Positions 42,123 to 49,622 of a stretch of 64,000 nt of DNA are shown piece by piece (the stretch's first letter is position 1; each line of letters begins with the position of its first letter). The translations under genes were made by a program, and so were the position numbers. The notes below the pieces were generated by a model that had not been told where the DNA came from, ran no database searches, and saw nothing but the letters and a program-made list of their open reading frames with translations. The stretch is from Candidatus Phycorickettsia trachydisci. Lineage in GTDB: Bacteria > Pseudomonadota > Alphaproteobacteria > Rickettsiales > Rickettsiaceae. The stretch spans positions 1 to 64,000 of the forward strand of contig NZ_CP027845.1 of the NCBI RefSeq assembly GCF_003015145.1. The letters run 5' to 3'.

Positions 42123-42815
42123 ATGTTTAAACATTCTAGCAAATTTTTAAGTTCAATGGTTAATAGATTTGGCAACAATCTTACTAAGCCTTTCTATAGC
42201 GGATTTAGTGATCTTAAATATATGGGGGTCTCAGAAAAATTTATTGCAGAATGTAAGGCTAAAAGTCACGCTAAAATGGCATCAAAAGACTTGGGCACAA
42301 TTGTTAAAAATATTCCACAAATGTATATCTACGGCCAAGCGGCTGGTTCCCAGTATATTCAAAACACTTTAGAATGTGCTGATCGAGCAAAAGATTTATT
42401 TATAGCAGAAGCTACCAAAGGCACTATGCAGGCTCCAATGAAACAGGTTTTATCCACCCCTGTAAACAATGCTTTGAATATAGTGACCTGGCCTCTTGAT
42501 AAAATATATCCTCTTTTTATGAAAAATCCAGCAGCAACATCTGCGGTGTATAATGCATTCAAATTTGCTCTTGGACCAGCCAATCTGATCAACTTTACTA
42601 AAAGCGCTCTAAATATTTCAGGTGGTTTATATGGATCTGCCATTCATAGTTATAAAGCTTTCGATAATGGTATTAAGTTACTCACTTCTTCTGATATTCC
42701 AGGTGAGGAGATGCATCATGATTTAACTCCCGCAAAGTTAGAAGAGCCCGGAGTAGAAGAATTGGGAGTGGATAAATGGGGAGTTCTTGAGTTAAGTACG
42801 GGGGAGCTGCAATAA
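42123..42815 (+). CDS. Hypothetical protein, probably shortened by a G-tract frameshift
   Basis: 230 residues from the ATG at 42123. The protein is unlike any family I know. It has a moderately hydrophobic middle (about 135-190; ALNIVTWPLDKIYPLFM, FKFALGPANLINF) and an acidic end with a short repeat of E-x-G-V. The present stop follows GGGGG at 42800-42804. Inserting one G there would open the frame to 42898 and add a sensible amphipathic helix (NSNWINQARKLSDSIASN). The published-style stop may therefore be a recent slippage event, a phase-variable switch or a sequencing error. No Shine-Dalgarno sequence is seen. Confidence 0.6.
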   Translation: MFKHSSKFLSSMVNRFGNNLTKPFYSGFSDLKYMGVSEKFIAECKAKSHAKMASKDLGTIVKNIPQMYIYGQAAGSQYIQNTLECADRAKDLFIAEATKGTMQAPMKQVLSTPVNNALNIVTWPLDKIYPLFMKNPAATSAVYNAFKFALGPANLINFTKSALNISGGLYGSAIHSYKAFDNGIKLLTSSDIPGEEMHHDLTPAKLEEPGVEELGVDKWGVLELSTGELQ

Positions 42816-43468
42816 ATTCAAATTGGATTAATCAAGCTAGGAAACTCTCTGATAGTATTGCAAGTAATGTCATCAGTCTCATAGAATACCTTACGTAATT
42901 TAGATGAGGTATTCCATATACTTCTGACCAATTCCAAGATGATATTAAGAAACAACAACTTGCTTTGATGTAAATATATTAGGCATCATTAGCAAACCTG
43001 AGTATTTTACTGACAAAAGTGCGTGAAACTCAACAGCTTTGATATATTTTGATACTACTGTCTATAATTATGCAGTCCAAAAACATAAAAAACTTATTTG
43101 TTAAAGCTTTTCTGCCTATTTTTATAGTCAATTAACTTGAGATTGAGATTTTTATGCAAAGAGTTTTTAATTTTAGCGATGAATACGAACACTTTGCATG
43201 CTAACAGAGCATGAGTATCAATTAGATAAAATGAAAAATTCAGAGTAGAAAAGTCCTAATCTTCGGTTAATTAACTATGTAGAGTGAAATCAACACCTCT
43301 CCAATTCATCTAATCACCCTTAAAAACATATTTTATCTTAATTATAATTATCATTTAATAACTTAAACATAATAATATTTAAAATAATAATATTATTACT
43401 TGATATTAAATAATATTTATTATAATATATAGATTTTAATATTATAAAACTTAAATAATTTTAAGGTT
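42816..43468. other. Decayed coding sequence and leader region (653 bp)
   Basis: The first part (42816-42898) is the out-of-frame continuation of the preceding gene. After its TAA the same frame still reads IPYTSDQFQDDIKKQQLALM between stops up to about 42975, so gene remnants extend at least that far. The rest is AT-rich with only very short open stretches (for example MQRVFNFSDEYEHFAC near 43154). No IS ends were identified. The last 70 bases hold a possible promoter for the next gene. Confidence 0.45.
43400..43426 (+). promoter_or_regulatory. Possible promoter for the TPR-like gene
   Basis: TTGATA at 43400-43405 and a perfect TATAAT at 43421-43426, with a short 15-base spacer, lie about 43 bases before the start codon. 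The surrounding DNA is nearly all A and T, so chance matches are likely. Confidence 0.35.
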
Positions 43469-45709
43469 ATGGCTAAAACAGATAAAGGTAATCGTTCTAT
43501 AAATCAAATTAACGAATATATAGAAAATCCAACCCAGACCTTGGTCCGTGTCAGGGAAGGGGAGATGGAGCAAGGAACAAATGGAAACGCAAGAATAAGC
43601 TTTAGAGAAAATGTACCTTATGCTGCAAGCGCTAGTTCCTCAATTATTTCAAACCCATTTGATAATACCTCTAATTTGAAAAGATCTTTAGAATCAGAAG
43701 GAGCGACGCAAAAATCTAAAAAAGCTAAATATAACTTGGGTAGTGGGGCGAGTTCGCATAGTGCAAATTTTGCAAACGCGGTAAGTGGTTCTAGTAATGG
43801 TAAATCCTTTCGCGCAGTAGATGGTGTTATCAACCGCCATTTCTCTGATGATGAGGCAAGTAATTACAGCGATTATATGAAGATGAGCGATGATGAAGAT
43901 GGTAATTTTGTTGTAAAATCTTCTAGTAAAGGAGAAAAGTTATCTTTGAAGAAAAGGAAAAGCGACTCTTTAAAAGGAAAAATACCAGAAGTATTGGAAG
44001 GAAATTGGCAAGTAGAGGTGCAAAGTCTATATGACAAAGCATCTCTCTTGGGAACAAGGCCGGAATCTTATACAAAGCGTTTAAAACTTTATAACGACGC
44101 TTTGTTTTGTATAGAGGCTAGCGGTGAAAAACATGGATTAAAAAAATGGCTTCAACAGATTTCGGAAAGTAAGGCATGGCTTCTACGCGATATGGGCAAA
44201 GAGGAATATAACAAAGGTAATTTTAAAAGAGCTGAAAAAAGCTTTATTGAAGCCTATGAAACTCCTGTAGAACTTAAGAAAAATGAAAAAGAGAGTTTTT
44301 TAGCTTTTGCTCGGAATGCGAAAATAATGTCTTTGGTTGAGGAGGGTAAGATTGATGAAGCTATAATGGACTTGGCTACTACTCCAATTCAAAAATTACG
44401 TGTGGTAAAAAAAGAGGAGGCATTTTATTATCAAGAGTGTAAACAATATACAGCAGCTAGTTGGAGTCAAAGACTGTTAAGTGAACAAAAATATAAACAA
44501 GTTGCCGAACTATATTTCTCAAGTTCTTTAACAATTGATAATCCTATTATCAAGTTATATGTAGATGGTATTAATCTTGCACATCAAAAAGATTATGACT
44601 CGGCGATTACTAAATTTCATGAAGCTTTAGAAAAGCCAAAAAATTTATCTCTTGAGGGAAAACAACTTTTAAAAGAAGGTAAATACGAAGAGGCTTTTAA
44701 AAAGTTTGAGTGGACTTATGATTTTTTAAGTAATGACTCAAAGCAAGAATTAGTATCTGCACTAACAAATGCGGGTATGGATGCTGCTAACAAACAAAAA
44801 TATGACATAGCGAGTAAATGTTTTTCTAAAGTTCATGAATTGAGCGAGAAAAGCAGTGATGATACTGAATCGTTTTTAGAAAAGTTAAAATGCGACAAAT
44901 CTCAGAATGGCGTGCAAGAAATTATTGATGAATTCCATGAAGCTATAAATAAGCTTCAAAATAGCAATGTCGATAAAGATCTTTATATCAAAGACTTAAA
45001 AAACTTAATAGAGGTATTAGAACAAAAAAGTTGCGAAAGTAGTAAAATAGCTAAATGTTACAAAAGTTTAGGAGAGTTAACGGGTGATACCAAATATCAT
45101 AAACTTGCGTTTAAAAATTTTAAAAAGGTAGATAATATTGAAGATGTAAGAGAAGATTTCAAGTCTGTTGCTCAGATATTAGCTACAAAAGCTTCGGCGG
45201 ATGGAAATAATAAGACTGTAGTTAAATATCTCTCTAAGGTTTATGATTGCGATCCAAGCCATGAAGTTCATCTTGAGCTAGTAAAAGCAAAGATCAAATT
45301 ATTAAACGAAGCACAAGATGTACATATGGAGACATTACAAGAGATCATCGCAGAACTTAAAGGTATTGAGACTAATAAAGATTCAGAGGTTGCGAGTTTG
45401 GCAAATTTGATAGAAAGTTTACGTCATAAAGGCTATACACATGAACAGGTAGCACAATGCTACGAAAATCTCTATGATTTAACATCGGATGAAATATATC
45501 AAATTTTGGCCTCAACTAATCTGACTATGCATAAAGCAAAATCCCTGTTAAATATGGAAGATAATGCCTCCAACAGTCCATCTACATCATCTACAATAGT
45601 TGAAGATAACACAGGTTATGCAGATTTAGGTTATTCATCAAATCAAGAAGTTGATGAAGTGGAGGTTGCTCAAATTGGAGAATCCGGAGTAACAACTTAT
45701 ATCGTTTAA
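43469..45709 (+). CDS. TPR-like protein with nuclear-localisation-like motifs
   Basis: The N-terminal 175 residues of this 746-residue protein are polar and probably disordered. They contain KR at 71-72 followed after 9 residues by KSKKAK (82-87), which fits a bipartite nuclear-localisation pattern, and KKRK at 161-164, which fits a monopartite one. An acidic serine stretch (HFSDDEASNYSDY, MSDDED) lies between them. From about 180 to 700 the protein is helical with TPR-like units such as GKEEYNKGNFKRAEKSFIEAYE, AHQKDYDSAITKFHEALE and EGKYEEAFKKFEWTYD. No signal peptide or membrane helix is present. The ATG at 43469 has AAGG 5 bases upstream. A host-nucleus effector is a reasonable hypothesis (inference from motifs); TPR scaffolding is the firm part. 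Confidence 0.8.
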   Translation: MAKTDKGNRSINQINEYIENPTQTLVRVREGEMEQGTNGNARISFRENVPYAASASSSIISNPFDNTSNLKRSLESEGATQKSKKAKYNLGSGASSHSANFANAVSGSSNGKSFRAVDGVINRHFSDDEASNYSDYMKMSDDEDGNFVVKSSSKGEKLSLKKRKSDSLKGKIPEVLEGNWQVEVQSLYDKASLLGTRPESYTKRLKLYNDALFCIEASGEKHGLKKWLQQISESKAWLLRDMGKEEYNKGNFKRAEKSFIEAYETPVELKKNEKESFLAFARNAKIMSLVEEGKIDEAIMDLATTPIQKLRVVKKEEAFYYQECKQYTAASWSQRLLSEQKYKQVAELYFSSSLTIDNPIIKLYVDGINLAHQKDYDSAITKFHEALEKPKNLSLEGKQLLKEGKYEEAFKKFEWTYDFLSNDSKQELVSALTNAGMDAANKQKYDIASKCFSKVHELSEKSSDDTESFLEKLKCDKSQNGVQEIIDEFHEAINKLQNSNVDKDLYIKDLKNLIEVLEQKSCESSKIAKCYKSLGELTGDTKYHKLAFKNFKKVDNIEDVREDFKSVAQILATKASADGNNKTVVKYLSKVYDCDPSHEVHLELVKAKIKLLNEAQDVHMETLQEIIAELKGIETNKDSEVASLANLIESLRHKGYTHEQVAQCYENLYDLTSDEIYQILASTNLTMHKAKSLLNMEDNASNSPSTSSTIVEDNTGYADLGYSSNQEVDEVEVAQIGESGVTTYIV

Positions 45710-45712
45710 ATA

Positions 45713-45751
45713 AAAATTTCTATACAAGCATATCTCTAGCTTAGAAATTTT
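45713..45751. terminator. Weak hairpin between convergent genes
   Basis: AAAATTTCTA (45713-45722) and TAGAAATTTT (45742-45751) are perfect inverted copies with a 19-base loop just after the TPR-like gene stop. The stem is AT-only in its outer half, so it is a weak terminator candidate. Confidence 0.35.
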
Positions 45752-45832
45752 AATATCCAGCTGAGTTAATGAATACAATATTTTAAGGTCAGATCATTAA
45801 CTCTAGTTTGGATATATGTTTTATACACATAT

Positions 45833-46141
45833 CTAAAATTCATATTTTTGGACATGAATTTTATCGATTTTTTGCTTAATTCCATGAGAATCTAAAAGTA
45901 ATTTAATACGTTGAAGAATAACCTCTTGCATAAAGTATAGCTCGATTGCCTTTGCGGGATTGTGAGAACTTATAAACAACACCTTATCAATTTTGTTTAA
46001 ACTAAGAGGTACAGAAATTGACGCAAGAGAAGGGCTACAAAGGTTTGACCAGTTGGCGAATATTTTAGCAAAAGCCTTGCCATGGCGTTTAAACATTACC
46101 TTTTCAATAGCTCCATTTATTACTTGTTCAATTCTTTGCAT
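45833..46141 (-). CDS. DciA-like (DUF721) protein
   Basis: The 102-residue protein fits the short DUF721/DciA domain. It has an N-terminal helix (IEQVINGAIEKVM), then WSNLCSPSLASISVPLSL, the strand KVLFISSHNPAKAIELYFM, and the helix-strand end ILQRIKLLLDSHGI.KIDKIHV. DciA is the ancestral loader or partner of the replicative helicase DnaB in bacteria lacking DnaC, so a role in replication initiation is likely if the assignment holds. The start ATG lies inside the end of the CDF transporter gene (14-base overlap) with AAGGCG just upstream, so translation is probably coupled. The sequence is divergent, so the call is moderate. Confidence 0.65.
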   Translation of the reverse strand: MQRIEQVINGAIEKVMFKRHGKAFAKIFANWSNLCSPSLASISVPLSLNKIDKVLFISSHNPAKAIELYFMQEVILQRIKLLLDSHGIKQKIDKIHVQKYEF

Positions 46142-47036
46142 TTCGCCTTAAATCTTCTTTGTATTGTACATGTTTATCATATCCTAAAGGATCTTGATGA
46201 ATCATAACCTCACTCTCGGGAAAGATCTCTTGTAACTTTGCTTCTATTTTATCTGCGATATCATGAGCTTTTATAAGACTTATACTTGGATCAAGACCTA
46301 TATGAAATTGTATAAAAGCTTTATTACCAGCATATCTTGTTTTCATATCATGCACATCTAAAACATTAGAGTCGTTCCTTAAAACTTCTAGGACTTTTTC
46401 CCTATCTTCATCAGAAAATTCTTCGTCTATCAAATTCCTGATAGATTGTCTTAAAAGTCCTATAGAGGCAGACATAATATATAGAGCGATAATAATTCCA
46501 AATATATAATCTACGTAGTGAAAATATTGGGATGCATACAGAGATATTATAACTGCCAAATCGCTACCTAAATCAGAAATATAGTGAATCCTATCTGACT
46601 TAATTAGCTGCGAATTAGTTTTTCCAACAACGTAAGATTGGTATGAAATTAAAATTAAGGTTAAAATTGTGCATATTAAAATGCTGTTCAATGCCGTCTC
46701 AGAATTTTGGATATGTTGGCCTAATAATATATGACTTACGGCAACATATAAAGCAAAGCTTCCTGAAATAATAAATATTACCCCCTGTCCAAAAACAACA
46801 AGATCTTCAATCTTATTATGTCCAAAGCGATGCTTACTATCGGGAGGGCTTAGGGCAGCGCGCACAGCGAGCATGTTCACGATAGAGCTTGTGACATCAA
46901 GCATCGAATCAACAAGAGAGGCTAAAAGAGATACGGAACTTGAATGTACAGCCCCCCATAACTTCACAAACAGGATTAACACACCAGTGGCAACAGAAGC
47001 ATATGATGCATTCTTAACTAATTGATCTTTATTCAT
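46128..47036 (-). CDS. Cation diffusion facilitator, FieF-like metal exporter
   Basis: 302 residues with six membrane helices and a C-terminal cytoplasmic domain, the usual CDF layout. The zinc/iron site of FieF (D-x-x-x-D on helix 2 and H-x-x-x-D on helix 5) is present as D43/D47 in SLLASLVDSMLD and H151/D155 in RIHYISDLGSD. HRFGHNKIEDL matches the conserved loop. The C-terminal domain (about 205-290) shows the ferredoxin-like metal-binding dimer region with HDMKTRYAGNKAFIQFHI and HDIADKIEAKL. The family exports Zn2+, Fe2+ or Cd2+ in exchange for protons across the inner membrane. The D-D/H-D set fits zinc and iron; the exact metal is unknown. The dciA-like gene overlaps its 3' end. Confidence 0.92.
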   Translation of the reverse strand: MNKDQLVKNASYASVATGVLILFVKLWGAVHSSSVSLLASLVDSMLDVTSSIVNMLAVRAALSPPDSKHRFGHNKIEDLVVFGQGVIFIISGSFALYVAVSHILLGQHIQNSETALNSILICTILTLILISYQSYVVGKTNSQLIKSDRIHYISDLGSDLAVIISLYASQYFHYVDYIFGIIIALYIMSASIGLLRQSIRNLIDEEFSDEDREKVLEVLRNDSNVLDVHDMKTRYAGNKAFIQFHIGLDPSISLIKAHDIADKIEAKLQEIFPESEVMIHQDPLGYDKHVQYKEDLRRNAKN

Positions 47037-47049
47037 AATTTGTTATAAT
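47022..47049 (+). promoter_or_regulatory. Possible promoter of the 17-kDa lipoprotein gene
   Basis: TTGATC (47022-47027) and a perfect TATAAT (47044-47049) with a 16-base spacer lie about 65 bases before the lipoprotein start. The -35 box falls inside the first codons of the divergent transporter gene. Confidence 0.45.
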
Positions 47050-47114
47050 ACTAATCTAGGTAAAGTTGGCCGTTCTAGAAAACTGCTTAAAGATTAACTT
47101 TAATATAATAATAT

Positions 47115-47582
47115 ATGAAACGCATACTTATTAAAAATAGCGTAGTTTTACTTGTTATTGCAAGCTTATTGTCTGCATGCAATGCTAATAAGCAAGGTGT
47201 AGGTACTGGTATAGGATTAGTAGCTGGTGGTCTTATAGGGTCACAGTTTGGCAAAGGCGGATTTAGCACAGTGCTTGGCGCTGGTATTGGAGCACTCATT
47301 GGAGGAGCTATTGGTCAAAAAATGGATGAAAAAGATAAAAAATTAGCAGCTGAGGCAACTCAAAGAACGCTAGAAGCTGCTCCCACTGGGTCAACTGTGG
47401 CGTGGCAAAATCCTGATAATGGACATAACGGAAAAATCACTCTTACAAAAACTTATCCAGATCAAGGTAGGCACTGTCGAGAATATACTCACGTTGTAGA
47501 AATTGGTGGAGAGTTCCAAAGGGCTTATGGCAAAGCTTGTAGAACACCTGATGGACAATGGGAGATAGTTTCAAATAACTAA
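47115..47582 (+). CDS. 17-kDa surface antigen-type lipoprotein
   Basis: 155 residues. A lipoprotein signal peptide is clear: basic start MKRILIKN, hydrophobic core and lipobox LLSAC with the lipidated cysteine at position 22. Next come two glycine-zipper hairpins (about 28-67; GTGIGLVAGGLIGSQFG, GAGIGALIGGAIGQ), which insert into membranes. The C-terminal domain (about 90-155) has the pattern W.NPDNG..G.ITLT..Y...G..CREY found in the rickettsial 17-kDa antigen family. The protein is expected to be anchored in the outer membrane. In Rickettsia this family is an abundant immunodominant antigen (established); the function is not known. It is transcribed divergently from the CDF gene and directly precedes rimP by 18 bases. 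Confidence 0.93.
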   Translation: MKRILIKNSVVLLVIASLLSACNANKQGVGTGIGLVAGGLIGSQFGKGGFSTVLGAGIGALIGGAIGQKMDEKDKKLAAEATQRTLEAAPTGSTVAWQNPDNGHNGKITLTKTYPDQGRHCREYTHVVEIGGEFQRAYGKACRTPDGQWEIVSNN

Positions 47583-47600
47583 GCTCCAAAATAATTTGAT

Positions 47601-48113
47601 ATGAGGTTTACAGAGTTAGAAAAGAAAGCATTTCATCTTTTAGAAGATACTATAAAATTACTTGGATTTGAGCTAATATTAGTAAACCTGAAAGACGGAA
47701 TTTTAAGACTAGTTGCGGAAAAAGCAAATAACACTCCTTTAAGTGTTAAAGATTGCAAAGAAATCAGTAACAACGTCTCCCCACTTTTAGATGTGGAAGG
47801 GTTATTGGGTGATACTTCTTATGTTTTAGAGGTATCTTCTGCTGGTCTTACAAGACCGCTTGTTAAACAAAAAGATTTTGAACGTTTTGTAGGGCGTCAT
47901 ATTAATCTTGAATTATACAGCGCTTTGGATAAAAGAAAGAAGTTTCAGGGAAGGTTAGTTAGTTCAGATGATCTGAATATCTACTTAATGCTTGAAAATA
48001 AAAAATCATCAAAAGATGAAGATCAAAAGGACTTACAAATTCCAATGGAATTAATTAAGTCTGCTAATTTAATGCTTACAGATGAAGAATTTAGAAAAAT
48101 ACTAAAAGGTTAA
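47601..48113 (+). CDS. rimP: Ribosome maturation factor RimP
   Basis: 170 residues, normal for the family. The N-terminal alpha/beta domain (about 1-88) ends with the characteristic YVLEVSSAGLTRPL motif, which is highly diagnostic. The C-terminal SH3-like barrel (about 90-170) includes KKFQGRLV. RimP binds ribosomal protein S12 and helps 30S subunit maturation. It is the first gene of the rimP-nusA-infB-rbfA transcription/translation operon, conserved across bacteria. nusA follows after 3 bases. The start ATG at 47601 fits the family N-terminus, although the upstream Shine-Dalgarno sequence is weak. Confidence 0.95.
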   Translation: MRFTELEKKAFHLLEDTIKLLGFELILVNLKDGILRLVAEKANNTPLSVKDCKEISNNVSPLLDVEGLLGDTSYVLEVSSAGLTRPLVKQKDFERFVGRHINLELYSALDKRKKFQGRLVSSDDLNIYLMLENKKSSKDEDQKDLQIPMELIKSANLMLTDEEFRKILKG

Positions 48114-48116
48114 CAT

Positions 48117-49607
48117 ATGTATTTAGGAAATCGTGATATTATAAACATTGTAGATGCTCTTGCAAGAGATAAAGGGATACAGAAAGAACATCTCATAGTA
48201 GGCATTGAAAGTGCTATAGAAGAGATTGGCAAAACCAGATACGGAACCACCCATCTTATTAAAGCTAGATTTAATCGTAAAACGGGTGAAATAAACCTTT
48301 ATAGGGTATTAAGCGTGGTTGATGAAGTGACTTCGCCTGGTGATCAAATTTCTCTTCAAGATGCTCAAAAACATGACCCTGAAATGAAAATTGGAGATGA
48401 GTTTTTTGATCTTCTTCCCCCGATGGACTTAGGTCGTCACGAAGCAATGATAGCGCGTACAGCTATTACTAATGCCCTCAGGAAAGCTGAGAAAGAAAAA
48501 GAATATGAAAACTTTATCCATCGTATTGGAGATATTATTACGGGGCCTGTTAAGAGAGTCGAATATGGTCACCTTATCGTTGATTTAGGGAAAAGTGAAG
48601 CAATCCTTAAGCGTGACCAGCTAATTCCAACTGATAGATTTATGGTTGGAGACTTAGTTAAAGCTTATATTGCAGAAGTGCGTCGCGAAGATTTTGGGTC
48701 TCAAATTTTCTTATCAAGAACAAGCAATAAAATGTTAGTCAAATTATTTGAGATGCAAGTTCCAGAGATAAGGGATGGATTAGTCCAAATCAGAGCAATT
48801 GCAAGAGATCCTGGTTCAAAAGCAAAAGTTGCGGTCTCAGCGGTTGATTATGGTACTGACCCAATTGCATGTTGTGTTGGAATACAAGGATCTAGAATTA
48901 AGGCAATCACTGAAGTCTTAAATGGAGAAAAAATTGATGTAGTTGCATGGAGCGATAACATACTTAAATACGTTACAAACGCCCTTTCTGTAAGCCAAGT
49001 GAAAAAGGTTCAATTATCTAATACCTCAAATAAAATTGAAGTGGTTGTACCTGTTGATGTTTCAAGATCGGCTGTTGGTCGTGGAGGACAAAACGTACGT
49101 CTTGCATCAAAACTTGTAGGATATAATATTGAAATTCTTACAGAAGACCAAGAATTTGAAAGAAGGTTGACGGAATTCCATACAGTAAGCCAGGAGCTGT
49201 GCAGTGTACTTGATTTAGAAGAAGTACTTGCGCAATTTTTGGTAGCTAAAGGGTTTTTATCCGTAAAACAAATAGCTAATACTTCTGTAGCAACATTTTT
49301 AAATATTGAAGGGTTTGATGAAGATCTTGCTACGGCATTGATAGAAAGAGCTAAGAGCCATATAGAACAAACCCAAAAAGAAACTGCTAAGAGCATAGCA
49401 GAACTAGGTGTGGAAGATTCATTAATATCCTTTTTGGACTTTTTAGACTTGCAAGATATACTAGAATTAGCAAAGCAAGGTATCAAAAGCTTAGAAGACT
49501 TTGTACTACTGCAGCCTGAAGATTTAAAGGCAATACTGCCTAATAATCTTATCATCAGGGCAGATGCTGAAAAATTAATTCAGGATGCTAAATCCTTAGA
49601 AGCTTAA
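48117..49607 (+). CDS. nusA: Transcription termination/antitermination factor NusA
   Basis: 496 residues. The order is an N-terminal RNA-polymerase-binding domain (about 1-130), an S1 domain (about 135-200; GDIITGPVKRVEYGHLIVDLG), two KH domains (about 200-345; IRAIARDPGSKAKVAVS, VDYGTDPIACCVGIQGSRIKAI, VVPVDVSRSAVGRGGQNVRLAS) and two C-terminal helical repeats (about 360-496). NusA rides on RNA polymerase and controls pausing, termination and antitermination. The C-terminal acidic repeats are present, as in most alphaproteobacteria. It is sandwiched between rimP (3 bases) and infB (15 bases). There is no ylxR gene between nusA and infB, a spacing often seen in Rickettsiales. Confidence 0.97.
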   Translation: MYLGNRDIINIVDALARDKGIQKEHLIVGIESAIEEIGKTRYGTTHLIKARFNRKTGEINLYRVLSVVDEVTSPGDQISLQDAQKHDPEMKIGDEFFDLLPPMDLGRHEAMIARTAITNALRKAEKEKEYENFIHRIGDIITGPVKRVEYGHLIVDLGKSEAILKRDQLIPTDRFMVGDLVKAYIAEVRREDFGSQIFLSRTSNKMLVKLFEMQVPEIRDGLVQIRAIARDPGSKAKVAVSAVDYGTDPIACCVGIQGSRIKAITEVLNGEKIDVVAWSDNILKYVTNALSVSQVKKVQLSNTSNKIEVVVPVDVSRSAVGRGGQNVRLASKLVGYNIEILTEDQEFERRLTEFHTVSQELCSVLDLEEVLAQFLVAKGFLSVKQIANTSVATFLNIEGFDEDLATALIERAKSHIEQTQKETAKSIAELGVEDSLISFLDFLDLQDILELAKQGIKSLEDFVLLQPEDLKAILPNNLIIRADAEKLIQDAKSLEA

Positions 49608-49622
49608 GTTTACTATTAAAAT

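Noticed and set aside
42899-43399. Insertion-sequence remnant
   Set aside because: Stops break all frames and some fragments look once-coding, but no transposase motif or terminal inverted repeats could be identified.
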